Of a stretch of DNA of 31,292 nt, positions 1-8,880 are shown one piece after another. The notes under the pieces were generated by a model. The model saw only the letters and a program-made list of their open reading frames with translations. It was not told where the DNA came from and searched no databases. Position 1 is the stretch's first letter. Every line of letters begins with the position of its first letter. The position numbers were made by a program, and so were the translations under genes. Source of the DNA: AWTP1-13 sp035550075 (GTDB lineage Bacteria; Pseudomonadota; Alphaproteobacteria; Rhizobiales; Hyphomicrobiaceae); assembly GCA_035550075.1 (NCBI GenBank), contig DASZQG010000026.1, forward strand, positions 1-31,292, read 5' to 3'.

Positions 1-1
1 G

Positions 2-100
2 CGGGAAAGCGAGGCGCCGGGCATCTATGAGCGGACAAAGGTGCTCGTTGCGGTAATGCTGGAGCGGCTGGAGGAGGGAGCGCACGGAAAGCAGCAATGA
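2..100 (+). CDS. C-terminal end of an unidentified protein (5' partial)
   Basis: An open frame enters from the left edge and ends at TGA 98-100, giving about 32 C-terminal residues that finish LEEGAHGKQQ. The stop overlaps the ATG of the next gene in an ATGA junction, which is typical of translationally coupled genes and is the main reason to think this frame is real. The fragment looks helical and charged, with no diagnostic motif, so I do not assign a family. It is probably the upstream member of an operon with the HAD hydrolase. Confidence 0.55.
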   Translation, partial: RESEAPGIYERTKVLVAVMLERLEEGAHGKQQ

Positions 101-774
101 CGCTCACTCCCAAGCTGCTCTCGTTCGATGTGTTCGGCACGCTGAGCAGCGTGCGCGACAGTTCCTACGGTGCGTTCGCGCGTATCCTGCGCGACGCCGG
201 CGCGCCGCACGTGGACGTCAAGACGTTCTGGGAGGCGTGGGAGGAACGGAATATCGAGAGCTACTGGGCGCCGTACCGGCCCTACAAGGATATCTGCCAC
301 GACAGCCTGGCGGCGACCTTTGCGGCATTCGGCATCAACGGAGACCCCCGCACGATCTCCTACTATTTCGATGCGTTTTCCGGCTTCAACCTCTACCCCG
401 ACGTGCTCGACACACTTGAGACGCTCTCGCGCCGGTTCAAGCTCGCCATCGTTTCAAACATTGATGATGACCTGCTGGCGGCGACACGCCTGCCGCGCAC
501 GTTCGATCTCGTCTGCACCGCCGAACGGGCGCGCGGCTACAAGCCGGACGGCACGCTCTTTCGCTATCTGCTGGCCAACGCCGGCGTGGGACGGGACGAC
601 ATTCTGCACAGTGGCCAATCCCAGTTCACCGACATGGTGGGGGCGAAACCTCTCGGGCTGATGGTGGCGTGGATCAACCGGCGCGGCGTGGAGCTGAGCA
701 CGAAGGTGCCGCGACCCGACTACCAAGTTCCAGACCTCGCCTCCTTAATTCCCATCGTCATGCCGGCGCTTTGA
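97..774 (+). CDS. HAD-superfamily hydrolase, haloacid dehalogenase type II-like
   Basis: A 225-residue soluble HAD hydrolase. Motif I is FDVFGT with nucleophile Asp11, motif II is the Ser-Asn in VSNIDDD, motif III is the Lys in GYKPDG, and motif IV contains QFTDMVGA. Length and motif order match the L-2-haloacid dehalogenase subfamily, which hydrolyses C-halogen or phosphate bonds through an aspartyl-ester intermediate. The motif IV region (SGQSQFTD) does not match the Ser-x-Asn-x-x-Asp pattern of characterised L-2-haloacid dehalogenases, so dehalogenase activity is not assured; a phosphatase is equally possible. The start overlaps the preceding stop (ATGA), suggesting coupled translation. 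A second member of this family lies at 18359-19075. Confidence 0.85.
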   Translation: MTLTPKLLSFDVFGTLSSVRDSSYGAFARILRDAGAPHVDVKTFWEAWEERNIESYWAPYRPYKDICHDSLAATFAAFGINGDPRTISYYFDAFSGFNLYPDVLDTLETLSRRFKLAIVSNIDDDLLAATRLPRTFDLVCTAERARGYKPDGTLFRYLLANAGVGRDDILHSGQSQFTDMVGAKPLGLMVAWINRRGVELSTKVPRPDYQVPDLASLIPIVMPAL

Positions 775-803
775 TAACGCGCCGGCCGTTCTTGCCTGCC
801 GCT

Positions 804-1193
804 TCAGCGGGAGGTGGTCTGGAAGACCACGGGGATGTGCACGGCCGACAGGTCCACGTTGTTGAGCACCCAAATGCCGCCCAGGGCAATGAGCCCTGCC
901 ATCAGCACGCTCGGCAAGGTGCGCACCAGAACGCCAAGCAGGGCTGCAAACGCGCTCAGTATCCGCTCGCCGGCCTCCCACAGTTCCCTTGCCGCCCTAA
1001 AGAGGGCCCAGATGACGCCGGCAAAGACGACGGCGAGCAGAACCTGCTTCCACAGGGGCCAATCCTGCCAGGGAACGCGCGTGAGGTGCGAAATCTGGTC
1101 GACGGACCACGTCCAGATCATTTGCACGAAGCGGAAAATCGCTGCGATGCCCTGTTGCAGAAACCGCAAGAGCTGGTCGAAGAACTGCTGCAT
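804..1193 (-). CDS. Small hypothetical inner-membrane protein
   Basis: 129 residues with no family I can name. The N-terminal third is amphipathic and aromatic-rich (QQFFDQLLRFLQQG and several Trp). It is followed by two probable transmembrane helices, around VLLAVVFAGVIWALF and around TLPSVLMAGLIALGGIWVL. An in-frame ATG ten codons upstream exists, but the start at 1193 is preferred because GGAGG lies about 7 bases before it. The gene is convergent with the HAD hydrolase and has about 270 non-coding bases upstream. It appears monocistronic. Function is unknown. Confidence 0.7.
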   Translation of the reverse strand: MQQFFDQLLRFLQQGIAAIFRFVQMIWTWSVDQISHLTRVPWQDWPLWKQVLLAVVFAGVIWALFRAARELWEAGERILSAFAALLGVLVRTLPSVLMAGLIALGGIWVLNNVDLSAVHIPVVFQTTSR

Positions 1194-1461
1194 GGTCAGG
1201 CCTCCGCGAGAAAAACTCAACAATGGCGAGGTGCACCCAGCGTCCCCAACTCAAACGCCGCGGCAAGCCGCTCGTTCCTGCGCGGCGTTCGAGGCGGACC
1301 GATGGCGCCGCGCAAGGGTCGGAAAGCCCTGGAAGATGTCGCATTGAAAATTTTTGCGGCCAAGTGATCGGATGGCGTCGCGTCCGCGAGGCAGCTACAG
1401 GTTGTTCGCGACGGGGCGCAGGCGGTAACGTAGACGGTATGCAAGGCTGGGAGAGAACGGG

Positions 1462-2523
1462 ATGGGCAAGAAAATCGCGATCGTGGGGACGGGCGCCGTC
1501 GGGGGCTATGCCGGCGCGCACATGGCGCAGGCCGGCGAGGACGTCACCTTCATCGATCCGTGGCCCGAGCATGTCGAGCATATGCGCAAGCACGGCCTGC
1601 GCGTGACCCACGCGCGCGAGGTGGCCGAGTTCACGGTGCCGGTGCGTGCGCTGCACATCACGGACGTGCAGCAGCTCAGCAAGGAGAAGCCGGTTGATAT
1701 CGCCTTCGTCTGCACGAAGGCTTACGACACCGCCTGGGCGACGGCGATGATCCGGCCCTATCTCGCCGCCGACGGCTTCGTCGTGTCGCTGCAGAACTGC
1801 ATGAACGAGGAGACGGTGGCGGGCGTGGTGGGCTGGGGCAAGACCATCGGCTGCATCGCCAGCATGATCACCGTGAATTTGCCGGAGCCGGGCCTTGTGC
1901 ATCGCGGTGCCGGCAAGGGCGGCGCACGGCATACGGTGTTCCGCACGGGCGAGGTGCACGGGCGCATCACGCCGCGGCTGGAGGAGGTGTGCCGGCTGGT
2001 CGGGTACGCCGATAGCGCCAAAGTCACCACCAACCTGTGGGGCGAGCGGTGGTCGAAGCTGGTGGCGAACGTGATGGGCAACGGCCTCTCCGCCTGCACG
2101 GGACTCTCAGGGTCGCAACTGGTCGAGAACGAGCCGATCCGGCGCTTCTCGACGCGGCTCGGCAGCGAAGCGATCCGGGTCGGTCAGGCGCTCGGCTATC
2201 AGCTCGAGGAAATCCTGCACCTCGATCCCGAGGTTCTGGCGCGCGCCGGTGAGGGCGATGAGGCGGCGATGCGCGTCGCAACCGAGCAGCGTCTCAATGA
2301 CCGCAAGCACGTCGCAGGCGAGCAGCGGCCGTCGATGGCGCAGGACATGCAGAAGGGCAGGCGCACGGAGATCCAGTTCCTGAACGGCTACGTGGTCACG
2401 CAGGGCGAGAAGGTGGGGCTGGCCTGCCGGGCCAATGCGGCGCTGACGGATATTGTCGTGCGGGTGGAGCGCGGCGAGCTGAAACCCGATCCACGGCACA
2501 TCACCGAGCTGCGGCTGAACTGA
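1462..2523 (+). CDS. 2-dehydropantoate 2-reductase family protein (PanE/ApbA-like)
   Basis: 353 residues. The N-terminus has a Rossmann NAD(P) site, GTGAVGGYAG at residues 9-18. The middle section SLQNCMNEE followed by W-G-E-R-W-S-K-L-V-A-N-V matches the ketopantoate reductase fold, with the conserved Lys of the active-site helix in WSKLVANVMGN. The family reduces 2-oxo acids with NADPH; PanE itself makes pantoate for coenzyme A. At about 350 residues it is longer than typical PanE (about 300), and many bacteria carry several paralogs, so the substrate is uncertain and I give no symbol. The start at 1462 is supported by GGGAGAG about 8 bases upstream. It stands alone, with no pan genes next to it. 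Confidence 0.85.
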   Translation: MGKKIAIVGTGAVGGYAGAHMAQAGEDVTFIDPWPEHVEHMRKHGLRVTHAREVAEFTVPVRALHITDVQQLSKEKPVDIAFVCTKAYDTAWATAMIRPYLAADGFVVSLQNCMNEETVAGVVGWGKTIGCIASMITVNLPEPGLVHRGAGKGGARHTVFRTGEVHGRITPRLEEVCRLVGYADSAKVTTNLWGERWSKLVANVMGNGLSACTGLSGSQLVENEPIRRFSTRLGSEAIRVGQALGYQLEEILHLDPEVLARAGEGDEAAMRVATEQRLNDRKHVAGEQRPSMAQDMQKGRRTEIQFLNGYVVTQGEKVGLACRANAALTDIVVRVERGELKPDPRHITELRLN

Positions 2524-2628
2524 CGGAGTGTGCAGCGCGAAGTACAACACACGGATGAATCGGCTCCGGCCATGGTTTTGCCGCATGTGTGTTCTGGTCT
2601 AGGCTGACGAGGGCGGCAGGGGCCTCAG

Positions 2629-3459
2629 ATGAACAAGGTAATCGCCCTGATACCGATTCTGGCGTGGGCGGGCGTCGTGTCCACGGCCGGGTCCTCGCGC
2701 CTTGATGCGGATGCCCGCAAAACTCGCGCCGCGTATGCCGAGGCCGTCACGGTGGCGCAGCCGCGCCTGCCCGAGCCGGTGATCGTCAAGGTGCCCCAGC
2801 GGGCCCACCCCGCACCGCCAATCAATCCCGCTGACAGCGCCGGTCTGGCACGCGCCCTGCAGAGCGAGCTGAAGCGCGTGGGCTGTTACGAGGGTCACGT
2901 CAGCAGCGTGTGGACACCTGCGGCGCGCAAAGCGATGCAGACCTTCACCGAGCGCACCAACGCGCGACTGCCCGTCGACAAGCCGGACGTGGTGCTGCTC
3001 AGCCTGGTGCAGAGCCATCGGGAGCCCGTATGCGTGGCGGAGGCCGCGACCCTGGGTGAGGTGCCGAAGGTGGCGGAGAAGAGCGCTGTTGCGAGTCCGG
3101 CGCTGGTGCCGGCTGCAGCCGCCGTTCCCGCCGTGGCATTGCCGGCAATGCATTCTCGCGACAAGGGCGCGCCCGCACCGGTGCCGAAGCGCGAGATGGC
3201 AAGAGACAAGGCGGTGCCGGTTACGCCGTCCCGGCAGGCTGCCGTCTCGCCCCAGGCCAACTCGGACGACTCGGGCAGCCTCGAGCCCAAGGCACCTAGC
3301 AGCGCCGCGCGCCGTACCAGTGGTCCGGTGCCGCCTGCTGGCATCCGCGGACACCGTAGCCGCCGTCCGGCCAAGCACGACGCCGATCAGCCGCCCAAGT
3401 TCATCCGGTCCTTCATCCGCAGCGTGAAGCGCACGCTGGCCCCGCTCGGGCTGGACTAG
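2629..3459 (+). CDS. Exported protein with a peptidoglycan-binding-like segment
   Basis: 276 residues. It has a short hydrophobic N-terminus (about residues 4-20, VIALIPILAWAGVVSTAG) consistent with a signal peptide or membrane anchor. Residues about 63-130 resemble the degenerate peptidoglycan-binding segment common in alphaproteobacterial proteins, with motifs LQSELKRVGCYEG, VWTPAARKAMQTF and LPVDKPDVVLLSLVQ. The remaining C-terminal half is low-complexity Ala/Pro/Lys-rich and ends in a basic tail (KFIRSFIRSVKRTLAPLG). It is probably periplasmic or envelope-associated; no enzyme motif is visible. Family placement comes from recalled sequence patterns rather than a search. Confidence 0.7.
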   Translation: MNKVIALIPILAWAGVVSTAGSSRLDADARKTRAAYAEAVTVAQPRLPEPVIVKVPQRAHPAPPINPADSAGLARALQSELKRVGCYEGHVSSVWTPAARKAMQTFTERTNARLPVDKPDVVLLSLVQSHREPVCVAEAATLGEVPKVAEKSAVASPALVPAAAAVPAVALPAMHSRDKGAPAPVPKREMARDKAVPVTPSRQAAVSPQANSDDSGSLEPKAPSSAARRTSGPVPPAGIRGHRSRRPAKHDADQPPKFIRSFIRSVKRTLAPLGLD

Positions 3460-3539
3460 GCCATCCCGCCTTTATCGGAGCCCGACGAATCGCTTAAGCT
3501 TTATGGAGACGTGTGCGTACAGGGATCGGGAGAGCTTCC

Positions 3540-3794
3540 GTGCGCATCGTGGTCCGCGCCTTTCAAATTCTCATCGAGGCGCTCAACGCCATCATTCTCG
3601 CCGCGTCGATCGGGGTGGCCAGCGGGACGCTGGCCTGCGCCTATACGCACCGGCTCGAAAGCGGGTTGCGGGTGGCCGCCGCGGGCTTTGCGGTCGCCGG
3701 CATCGTGTTCGCCATCGCCATCTGGCGCAAGCATCGCCGGGCCACCGAGGTTGCGCCGGTTCTGCCGCTGGCGGGCTACTCGCCGGCACACTGA
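3540..3794 (+). CDS. Small two-helix membrane protein
   Basis: 84 residues from GTG 3540. It has two hydrophobic helices (around LNAIILAASIGVASGTLAC and VAAAGFAVAGIVFAIAIW) separated by a short basic loop, and a soluble Pro-rich tail. GTG 3540 is preferred because GGGAG lies about 6 bases upstream; an in-frame GTG at 3513 would add nine residues. No homolog is recognised. Membrane topology is the only functional hint. Confidence 0.5.
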   Translation: MRIVVRAFQILIEALNAIILAASIGVASGTLACAYTHRLESGLRVAAAGFAVAGIVFAIAIWRKHRRATEVAPVLPLAGYSPAH

Positions 3795-3946
3795 CGGCCA
3801 GGGCGACGGCGGGGCGCTTGACGCCGCTGCGCGGAGTGCGGCACTACAACCTGAAATGCGGGCCTCTCGCACCTTTGCCCTTGTCTCGGCTGGGATCGGC
3901 GCCTTGGCGCTGCGAGCCGCGCACGCTCCCGGATCGAGGACGGCCC

Positions 3947-4858
3947 ATGGCTGAAGAACCACTGCCATTCAGAAAAACGATCACCTTTGCCTACGGCGAG
4001 CCGCGCGAGTTGGCGCCGGGCGTAGTGCGCATCGTTGCCAACAACCCCGGTCCGTTCACGTACAAGGGCACCAACACCTACCTGGTCGGCAGCAAGGACC
4101 TCGCGCTGATAGATCCAGGCCCGGAGGACGAGGCGCACCTTGAGGCCATCCTCAAGGCAATCGGCCCGCGCCGACTGACCCATGTGCTCATCACCCATAC
4201 GCATCGCGACCATACCGATGGCTTGCCGGCCCTGATCGCCGCCACGGGCGCCAGGACCGTGGGCTTCGGCCGGCGTGCGGCTCAGCGCGGCAGCAAGCGG
4301 ACCAGCCCGTCGGGCAGCGAGTTCGTGGACCAGGATTTCATTCCGGACGTGCCGCTCGTCGACGGCCAGGGCCTGCAGGGCGACGGCTGGAGCTTCACGG
4401 CCCTGCACACGCCCGGCCACGCTCCCGATCACCTGTGCTTCGCCCTGGGTGGCAGCAAAATTCTTTTCTCCGGCGATCACGTGATGGGCTGGAACACCAG
4501 CGTGGTTGCGCCGCCGGAAGGCAACATGGCTGCCTACATCCGCTCGCTGGAGCTGCTGACCGAGCGGGACGATGCGGTCTACTTTCCCGGGCATGGCGGG
4601 CAGGTGACCGAGCCGCAGCGGCTCGCGAAGGCCTACCTGCTGCACCGCAGAATGCGCGAGCAGTCGATTCTGGCCTGCATCCGCGAGGGCAATGCCACCG
4701 TGCGCACGATCGTGCCGGTGGTCTACAAGGATCTCGATCCGAAGCTTCTCAACGCTGCGTCTCTCTCGGTGCTCGCCCACGTGGAGCACTTGGTTGAGCG
4801 CGGTCTGGTGCGCTGCGAGGTTCCTCTTTCTGCAGACCGCGTGCTTTCAGCCGTTTGA
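3947..4858 (+). CDS. MBL-fold metallo-hydrolase (LACTB2/glyoxalase II-like)
   Basis: 303 residues of the metallo-beta-lactamase fold. The di-metal site is complete: HTHRDH with His84, His86, Asp88 and His89, then His158 in HTPGH, Asp177 in FSGDH and His216 in FPGHG. The C-terminal region after about residue 225 (KAYLLHRRMREQSIL and a winged-helix-like end) resembles the LACTB2 group of hydrolases, whose members act on thioesters, phosphodiesters or RNA. The substrate cannot be told from sequence. Start: ATG 3947, which gives the expected family N-terminus; the open frame extends further upstream but without family-like sequence. Its last 110 bases overlap the convergent DUF1499 gene. Confidence 0.88.
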   Translation: MAEEPLPFRKTITFAYGEPRELAPGVVRIVANNPGPFTYKGTNTYLVGSKDLALIDPGPEDEAHLEAILKAIGPRRLTHVLITHTHRDHTDGLPALIAATGARTVGFGRRAAQRGSKRTSPSGSEFVDQDFIPDVPLVDGQGLQGDGWSFTALHTPGHAPDHLCFALGGSKILFSGDHVMGWNTSVVAPPEGNMAAYIRSLELLTERDDAVYFPGHGGQVTEPQRLAKAYLLHRRMREQSILACIREGNATVRTIVPVVYKDLDPKLLNAASLSVLAHVEHLVERGLVRCEVPLSADRVLSAV

Positions 4859-5681
4859 GCAGCGCGCCCGCGCGCGTGCGCCGCGAGCGGCGGCCCACGA
4901 TGGCGTCGGGGGCTGTGGTGTCGAGGCGGGCGCGCAATTCGGCGAAGAACTGGCGCACCCGCATGGCGTTCTGGCCGAAGTCGGCGCGGCCATACCGGGA
5001 AGCTGAGCGGATGTCGATGCGGGCACGTCCGGCGCTGCCGTCGATGCGGATCGAGATGTCGTCAGGGAAGCCGATGATGAGGGTCTGATCGACGGCCTCC
5101 AGTGTTCCGGGCCTTGCCGGACGCGCGGAGGGCGGCGTCGCCGCGACCACTCGCCAGCGGAGGCGATAGACGGCTTCCACTACCAGCTCGAACGCCTCTT
5201 CGGGCGAGCGATCGATGACGATCGGGTGCAGGTCAGGATATGCAGCCTGCTGGAGCGGTGCGAAGCGGGCGGTGTAGGCCGCAGCGTTCGCCGCGCCGCC
5301 GCGCTGGGCGGCGAGGGCCACGAACGCGGGTGGCGACTGCGGATCGGTGGTGATGTCGTTGATCTTCGGCAGGCTGAAATAGGCCGGCAGGTAGGTCATG
5401 GGCCAAGCCAACATGGCAAGCGGCAGAAGAATGCCGACGGCTGCAGCTCCAGCGCCGGCCAGACCGCGGCGCCAGATCTGCGCCATGGCGATCAACCCCG
5501 CCAACACGGCGAGAATCGACCCGCCGATCACCACCAGAAGCAGGTTGATCACGACCGGCGTGGGAAAGGACGCGAGCCGATGCAGCACCACGCCGACCGC
5601 GGCGACCGCGGCCATGAACACGGCGATGCGAAAAGACCAGCGCGCCAGCGGCGCGGTCGTCAGTGTCGACCGATCGATCAT
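4749..5681 (-). CDS. DUF1499 domain-containing membrane protein
   Basis: 310 residues. The N-terminal third holds three predicted transmembrane helices (around FRIAVFMAAVAAVGVVL, VINLLLVVIGGSILAVLAG and AVGILLPLAMLAWPMTYL). A DUF1499 domain follows, starting at INDITTDPQSPP and ending near MRVRQFFAELRARLD. DUF1499 function is unknown. The tail after about residue 270 is Arg/Pro-rich and probably disordered, and is encoded opposite the 3' end of the MBL gene. ATG 5681 is preferred over an in-frame TTG at 5687. The gene follows the dynamin/GTPase pair on the same strand with about a 150-base gap, so cotranscription is possible but not shown. Confidence 0.8.
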   Translation of the reverse strand: MIDRSTLTTAPLARWSFRIAVFMAAVAAVGVVLHRLASFPTPVVINLLLVVIGGSILAVLAGLIAMAQIWRRGLAGAGAAAVGILLPLAMLAWPMTYLPAYFSLPKINDITTDPQSPPAFVALAAQRGGAANAAAYTARFAPLQQAAYPDLHPIVIDRSPEEAFELVVEAVYRLRWRVVAATPPSARPARPGTLEAVDQTLIIGFPDDISIRIDGSAGRARIDIRSASRYGRADFGQNAMRVRQFFAELRARLDTTAPDAIVGRRSRRTRAGALLKRLKARGLQKEEPRSAPDRAQPSAPRGRAPRETQR

Positions 5682-5834
5682 CGCCAAATGCGTCTTTCAA
5701 TGTGGGCCCAGCCATATCAGCGTTTCGAAGCCGAAGCCACCGGCGGGCGCCGCGTGCCGCAGGAATCCCGGCCGTTTGCCGCACGATTGCGTGGAAATTT
5801 CGGCGCGCTGCGAGCGCCGGGCCGGTATCGGCGC

Positions 5835-6647
5835 CTAGAGCCCGGTCAGAGCCTGAGCGCGCGGGCCGGCAAGTGCCCTGATTGCCGAGCGCATCGCTTC
5901 GGCAAAGGCCGCGCCACCGCTCCAGCGCCAGGCGCCGCCATCCCCGTCGTGGTTCGGGGCGGGGCGGGTGCGCATGGCCTCGACGTTGGAGAGGAGCACG
6001 ATGCGGCGGAAATAACCGCCTGCCTGCATCTGTAATCGGGCCATCAGGCGCCGAGCGTCGCTCTCGCAATCGATCGCGTCCTTGTAGGTCACCGCCAGGA
6101 TGCTGGTGCGCCGAAGGTGCGGCGGCAGAGCGAGCCACGCGCGCTGCTCGCTGGCCTTCCAGGCCTGCAGGGCGGGGGTGCACCACACGGCGATGTCGGC
6201 GCGCCGGCAGGCGCGGGCAGCCGTCTGGTCGAGATGATCGAGGCCGCTCGCCAAGCCGGGCGTATCGACGACGTCGAAGGTTTCGAGCTGGGACAGCGGC
6301 AGCCGCAAGCGCAGGTGCTGAACCTCATGCGCGCCAAGCCGATAAAGCTGATCCCAGGCCGCAGCGATGCGCCGCCGGCTGCGAAGCTCAGCCGTCAGCG
6401 ACGGGCGTGTGCCGTGCTCGATCAGCACCGGCAAGGTCGTTCGCTCGGCGATGCCGGTGGGTACAGCGGCGCAGCCGAGCAGCACGTTCACCAGCGAGGA
6501 TTTGCCGGCGTTGAACTCCCCCATGACGACAATGCGCGGCAGGCGAGCGCGCGCGCGGTGCCGCGTGCGGACCACACCAGTTGCTGCGGGTGAGGGGGCC
6601 GCGCCTTCGGCCGTCAGGATGGCTGCATCATTGTCCACGCGCGCCAC
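5835..6647 (-). CDS. Short dynamin-family-like GTPase
   Basis: About 270 residues from GTG 6647 (GTG 6638 is an alternative start). It is a P-loop GTPase: G1 is GEFNAGKSS (about residues 43-51), G3 is DTPG (about 128-131), and G4-like is TYKD (about 187-190). The G1 pattern with Phe-Asn-Ala is typical of bacterial dynamin-like GTPases. The protein ends soon after the G domain, so the long helical stalk of full dynamins is missing. The start overlaps the end of the upstream 750-residue dynamin-like gene by about 10-20 bases, implying coupled translation and perhaps a heteromeric pair. No ATG is available at the junction in this frame. Confidence 0.8.
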   Translation of the reverse strand: MARVDNDAAILTAEGAAPSPAATGVVRTRHRARARLPRIVVMGEFNAGKSSLVNVLLGCAAVPTGIAERTTLPVLIEHGTRPSLTAELRSRRRIAAAWDQLYRLGAHEVQHLRLRLPLSQLETFDVVDTPGLASGLDHLDQTAARACRRADIAVWCTPALQAWKASEQRAWLALPPHLRRTSILAVTYKDAIDCESDARRLMARLQMQAGGYFRRIVLLSNVEAMRTRPAPNHDGDGGAWRWSGGAAFAEAMRSAIRALAGPRAQALTGL

Positions 6648-8880
6648 CCCCGAGCCTGCCGGTGTCCAGGGCCCGAACCACGGCTTCCACCTGCTCGATG
6701 AACACCGCACACGCCGTCTGGCGCTCGATCGAAGCCGTGGCGCGCTTCTCCTGCTCGGCCACGAAGCGGGCGAGGCTCGCCTCATCGGCCGAGCCTTCCA
6801 GGAGCTGGCATTGGGCCTTCAAGTGGGCGCTTCGGTGCTCGATGCCGGCAAGCAGGCCGCCGCTGATGGCGTTCGCGCGCTGCATGGTGCTGGCGACCCG
6901 CTGCTCAAGCTGGCTGCGCGCCTCGGTCACGAGCTGGTCGACGATGGTGAGAAACTCGCTCTCGATCAGGTGCTGGAGATGGTCGGCGCGCTCATGCGGC
7001 GTCTTGCGCGTTCCAAACCACAGCTTCCACCACGGCATGGAGAGGTCCATGGCGAGGGTATCGGACAGCGAGGACATGGCCGGATAGGATCGATCCGGCG
7101 AGCCGGGCGCCTCCAGAACCGAGCCGGAGTAGCCCGGCAGCAGACGAGAGACGATCACCTTGAGCTGGGGATAGAGGAACTCCTCGATCCTCAGAAGATC
7201 GGCCATGGTGCGGTCGAAGGCGGCGATGTAGGCCGCCTCGATCTGTGCGCGCAGCGGCATCACGTTGCACACCCAGGTCTTCTCGGTGCGGTTCTCCGCC
7301 GCCAGCAGAAGCTCGTCGGCCTGCTCGTCGGCGAACTGGCGCACGATCTGGCGCAGCTCGCCGCCCAGGAACTCGACGCCGCTGGCGACGACCTGGTTGA
7401 GGTGGCCTTCGATTTCCACGAAGGTAGTTTGCAGGGCCCCGGCGCGTTGCTCGAAATGGGCGAGCGACCGGCGCTCCTCGTCGATCCGCGCATTCAGGTC
7501 CTGCGCCTCCTTGCGGCGGGCGCGCAGCAGATCATCGGCCGACCTCAGTTCGGCCTTTGCGGCGATGTCGGCGGACCTGACGAGTTCGAGAAAGCACACG
7601 CCGATCTGCCGGTAGAGGACGGCGATACTGCTGCCCGCCATCAATTGATTGATGGCCTGCGACACGGCGCGGATGCCGGAACTGGCATGCAGGGCGGCAG
7701 CGACCCGAGACTGATCAGCGGGCGCGAGCTTCGGCGACGTGGCGTCGATGCTGCGCGGCAGGCCGGCTTCCCAGAGCGCCGCAAGCTGGCCGCGCTTCAG
7801 GCCGGTGCGCACGTCGGCGCGCTCGCAATCGAGGCTGAGGTTGCCGAACCAGGCGCTGCCGGTGATGACCGGGATCTCGAGCGAGGGAAACTCCAGGCGC
7901 AGCCGCTGCTCGACGATGCGCCGGACGGCAACGGCATCAGTCACCGGGTTGGGCAGCTGGTCGGCGCGGTTGATGAAGACGATGATGCGTTCCTTGTGCA
8001 GCCCGTTGAGCAAGCGCAGCATGGAGATGTCGGCGGCGGAAAGTGGCTGCAGCGCGGAAATCACGAACACGTAGATGTCCGGGTTCTCCAGGCTGCGGCG
8101 GGTGATCTCGTCACGCACCAGGAAGGGATCGTTGGTGCCCGGCGTATCGATCAGCGTGACGGGGAAGGCGAAGGGCCCGTCGCTGAAGAACAGCTCAGCG
8201 GTGCGAGTAATGTCGGAGTAGCGCTTGCGCGGGTTGCGGCTGGCCTGAGGATCCTCGAAGTCATCGCCGGCGCTGATGTAGTCGGTGAGCAGCTCCGGCG
8301 TGATGGTCTTGTGCCGGTGGCAGGTGCCGAGCAGCTGCTGGAAGCTCTTTCCCAGCCGGCGCTCGGCGCGCTTGCGCATCACCTCGAGCTGGGCGCGCAG
8401 AAGCTCGGGATGGAACTCCGGCACCAGCCGCTCGGTCAGCTCGCGCAGCCGCCCGCCGCCCTCGGCCAGGTTCCGCCACTCGTCGCCGGAGAACATCTGA
8501 AATACAGCGGCGTGTTCGGGCGGATTCGGACTGCGGCGGAAGTGCAGCGAGGTGACGACCGCCGTCCAGGGGTTGATGTCGGTCGGCAGCAGGCCGGGCC
8601 GCTGCGTGAGGGCGTTGATGAAGGTGCTCTTGCCGGCTTTGACCTGGCCGATCACGGCGATGCGGCAGGTGCGCTGCTGGAGTTGCTTGCGGGCCTCAAG
8701 CAGGAGGGGCTGTGCATGTTCGCCCAGATGCCGCTCAAGCTCGAACGCCAGAGCGAGCAGGCTGCGACGGGCTTCCTCGAGGCGTGCACCGATGGTTTCG
8801 CCGGCGGGGGTCCGGCGCTGGGTGGCAAAGGCGCGGCCGGAGGTTCCAGGGTGCACCGGCGGCGGCAAGCTTATACCCAT
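6628..8880 (-). CDS. Dynamin-like GTPase, full length
   Basis: 750 residues. G1 is GQVKAGKST (78-86), G2 probably a Thr in the PWTAVVTS segment, G3 is DTPG (245-248), G4 is NRAD (304-307). After the G domain comes a long, mostly helical region of about 440 residues with charged heptad-like stretches, and a short Trp-rich patch (MPWWKLWFGT) that could contact membrane. This architecture fits bacterial dynamin-like proteins, which bind and remodel membranes in a GTP-dependent way. The ATG at 8880 is chosen because the sequence upstream is low-quality, Arg-rich read-through of a non-coding stretch; AGAGAG lies about 9 bases before it. It is the first gene of a probable operon with the short GTPase. 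Confidence 0.85.
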   Translation of the reverse strand: MGISLPPPVHPGTSGRAFATQRRTPAGETIGARLEEARRSLLALAFELERHLGEHAQPLLLEARKQLQQRTCRIAVIGQVKAGKSTFINALTQRPGLLPTDINPWTAVVTSLHFRRSPNPPEHAAVFQMFSGDEWRNLAEGGGRLRELTERLVPEFHPELLRAQLEVMRKRAERRLGKSFQQLLGTCHRHKTITPELLTDYISAGDDFEDPQASRNPRKRYSDITRTAELFFSDGPFAFPVTLIDTPGTNDPFLVRDEITRRSLENPDIYVFVISALQPLSAADISMLRLLNGLHKERIIVFINRADQLPNPVTDAVAVRRIVEQRLRLEFPSLEIPVITGSAWFGNLSLDCERADVRTGLKRGQLAALWEAGLPRSIDATSPKLAPADQSRVAAALHASSGIRAVSQAINQLMAGSSIAVLYRQIGVCFLELVRSADIAAKAELRSADDLLRARRKEAQDLNARIDEERRSLAHFEQRAGALQTTFVEIEGHLNQVVASGVEFLGGELRQIVRQFADEQADELLLAAENRTEKTWVCNVMPLRAQIEAAYIAAFDRTMADLLRIEEFLYPQLKVIVSRLLPGYSGSVLEAPGSPDRSYPAMSSLSDTLAMDLSMPWWKLWFGTRKTPHERADHLQHLIESEFLTIVDQLVTEARSQLEQRVASTMQRANAISGGLLAGIEHRSAHLKAQCQLLEGSADEASLARFVAEQEKRATASIERQTACAVFIEQVEAVVRALDTGRLGGGARGQ

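Noticed and set aside
1194..1461. A possible small gene in the 268-base gap before the ketopantoate-reductase-like gene.
   Set aside because: Frames here are Arg-rich, lack a good ribosome site, and resemble no protein.
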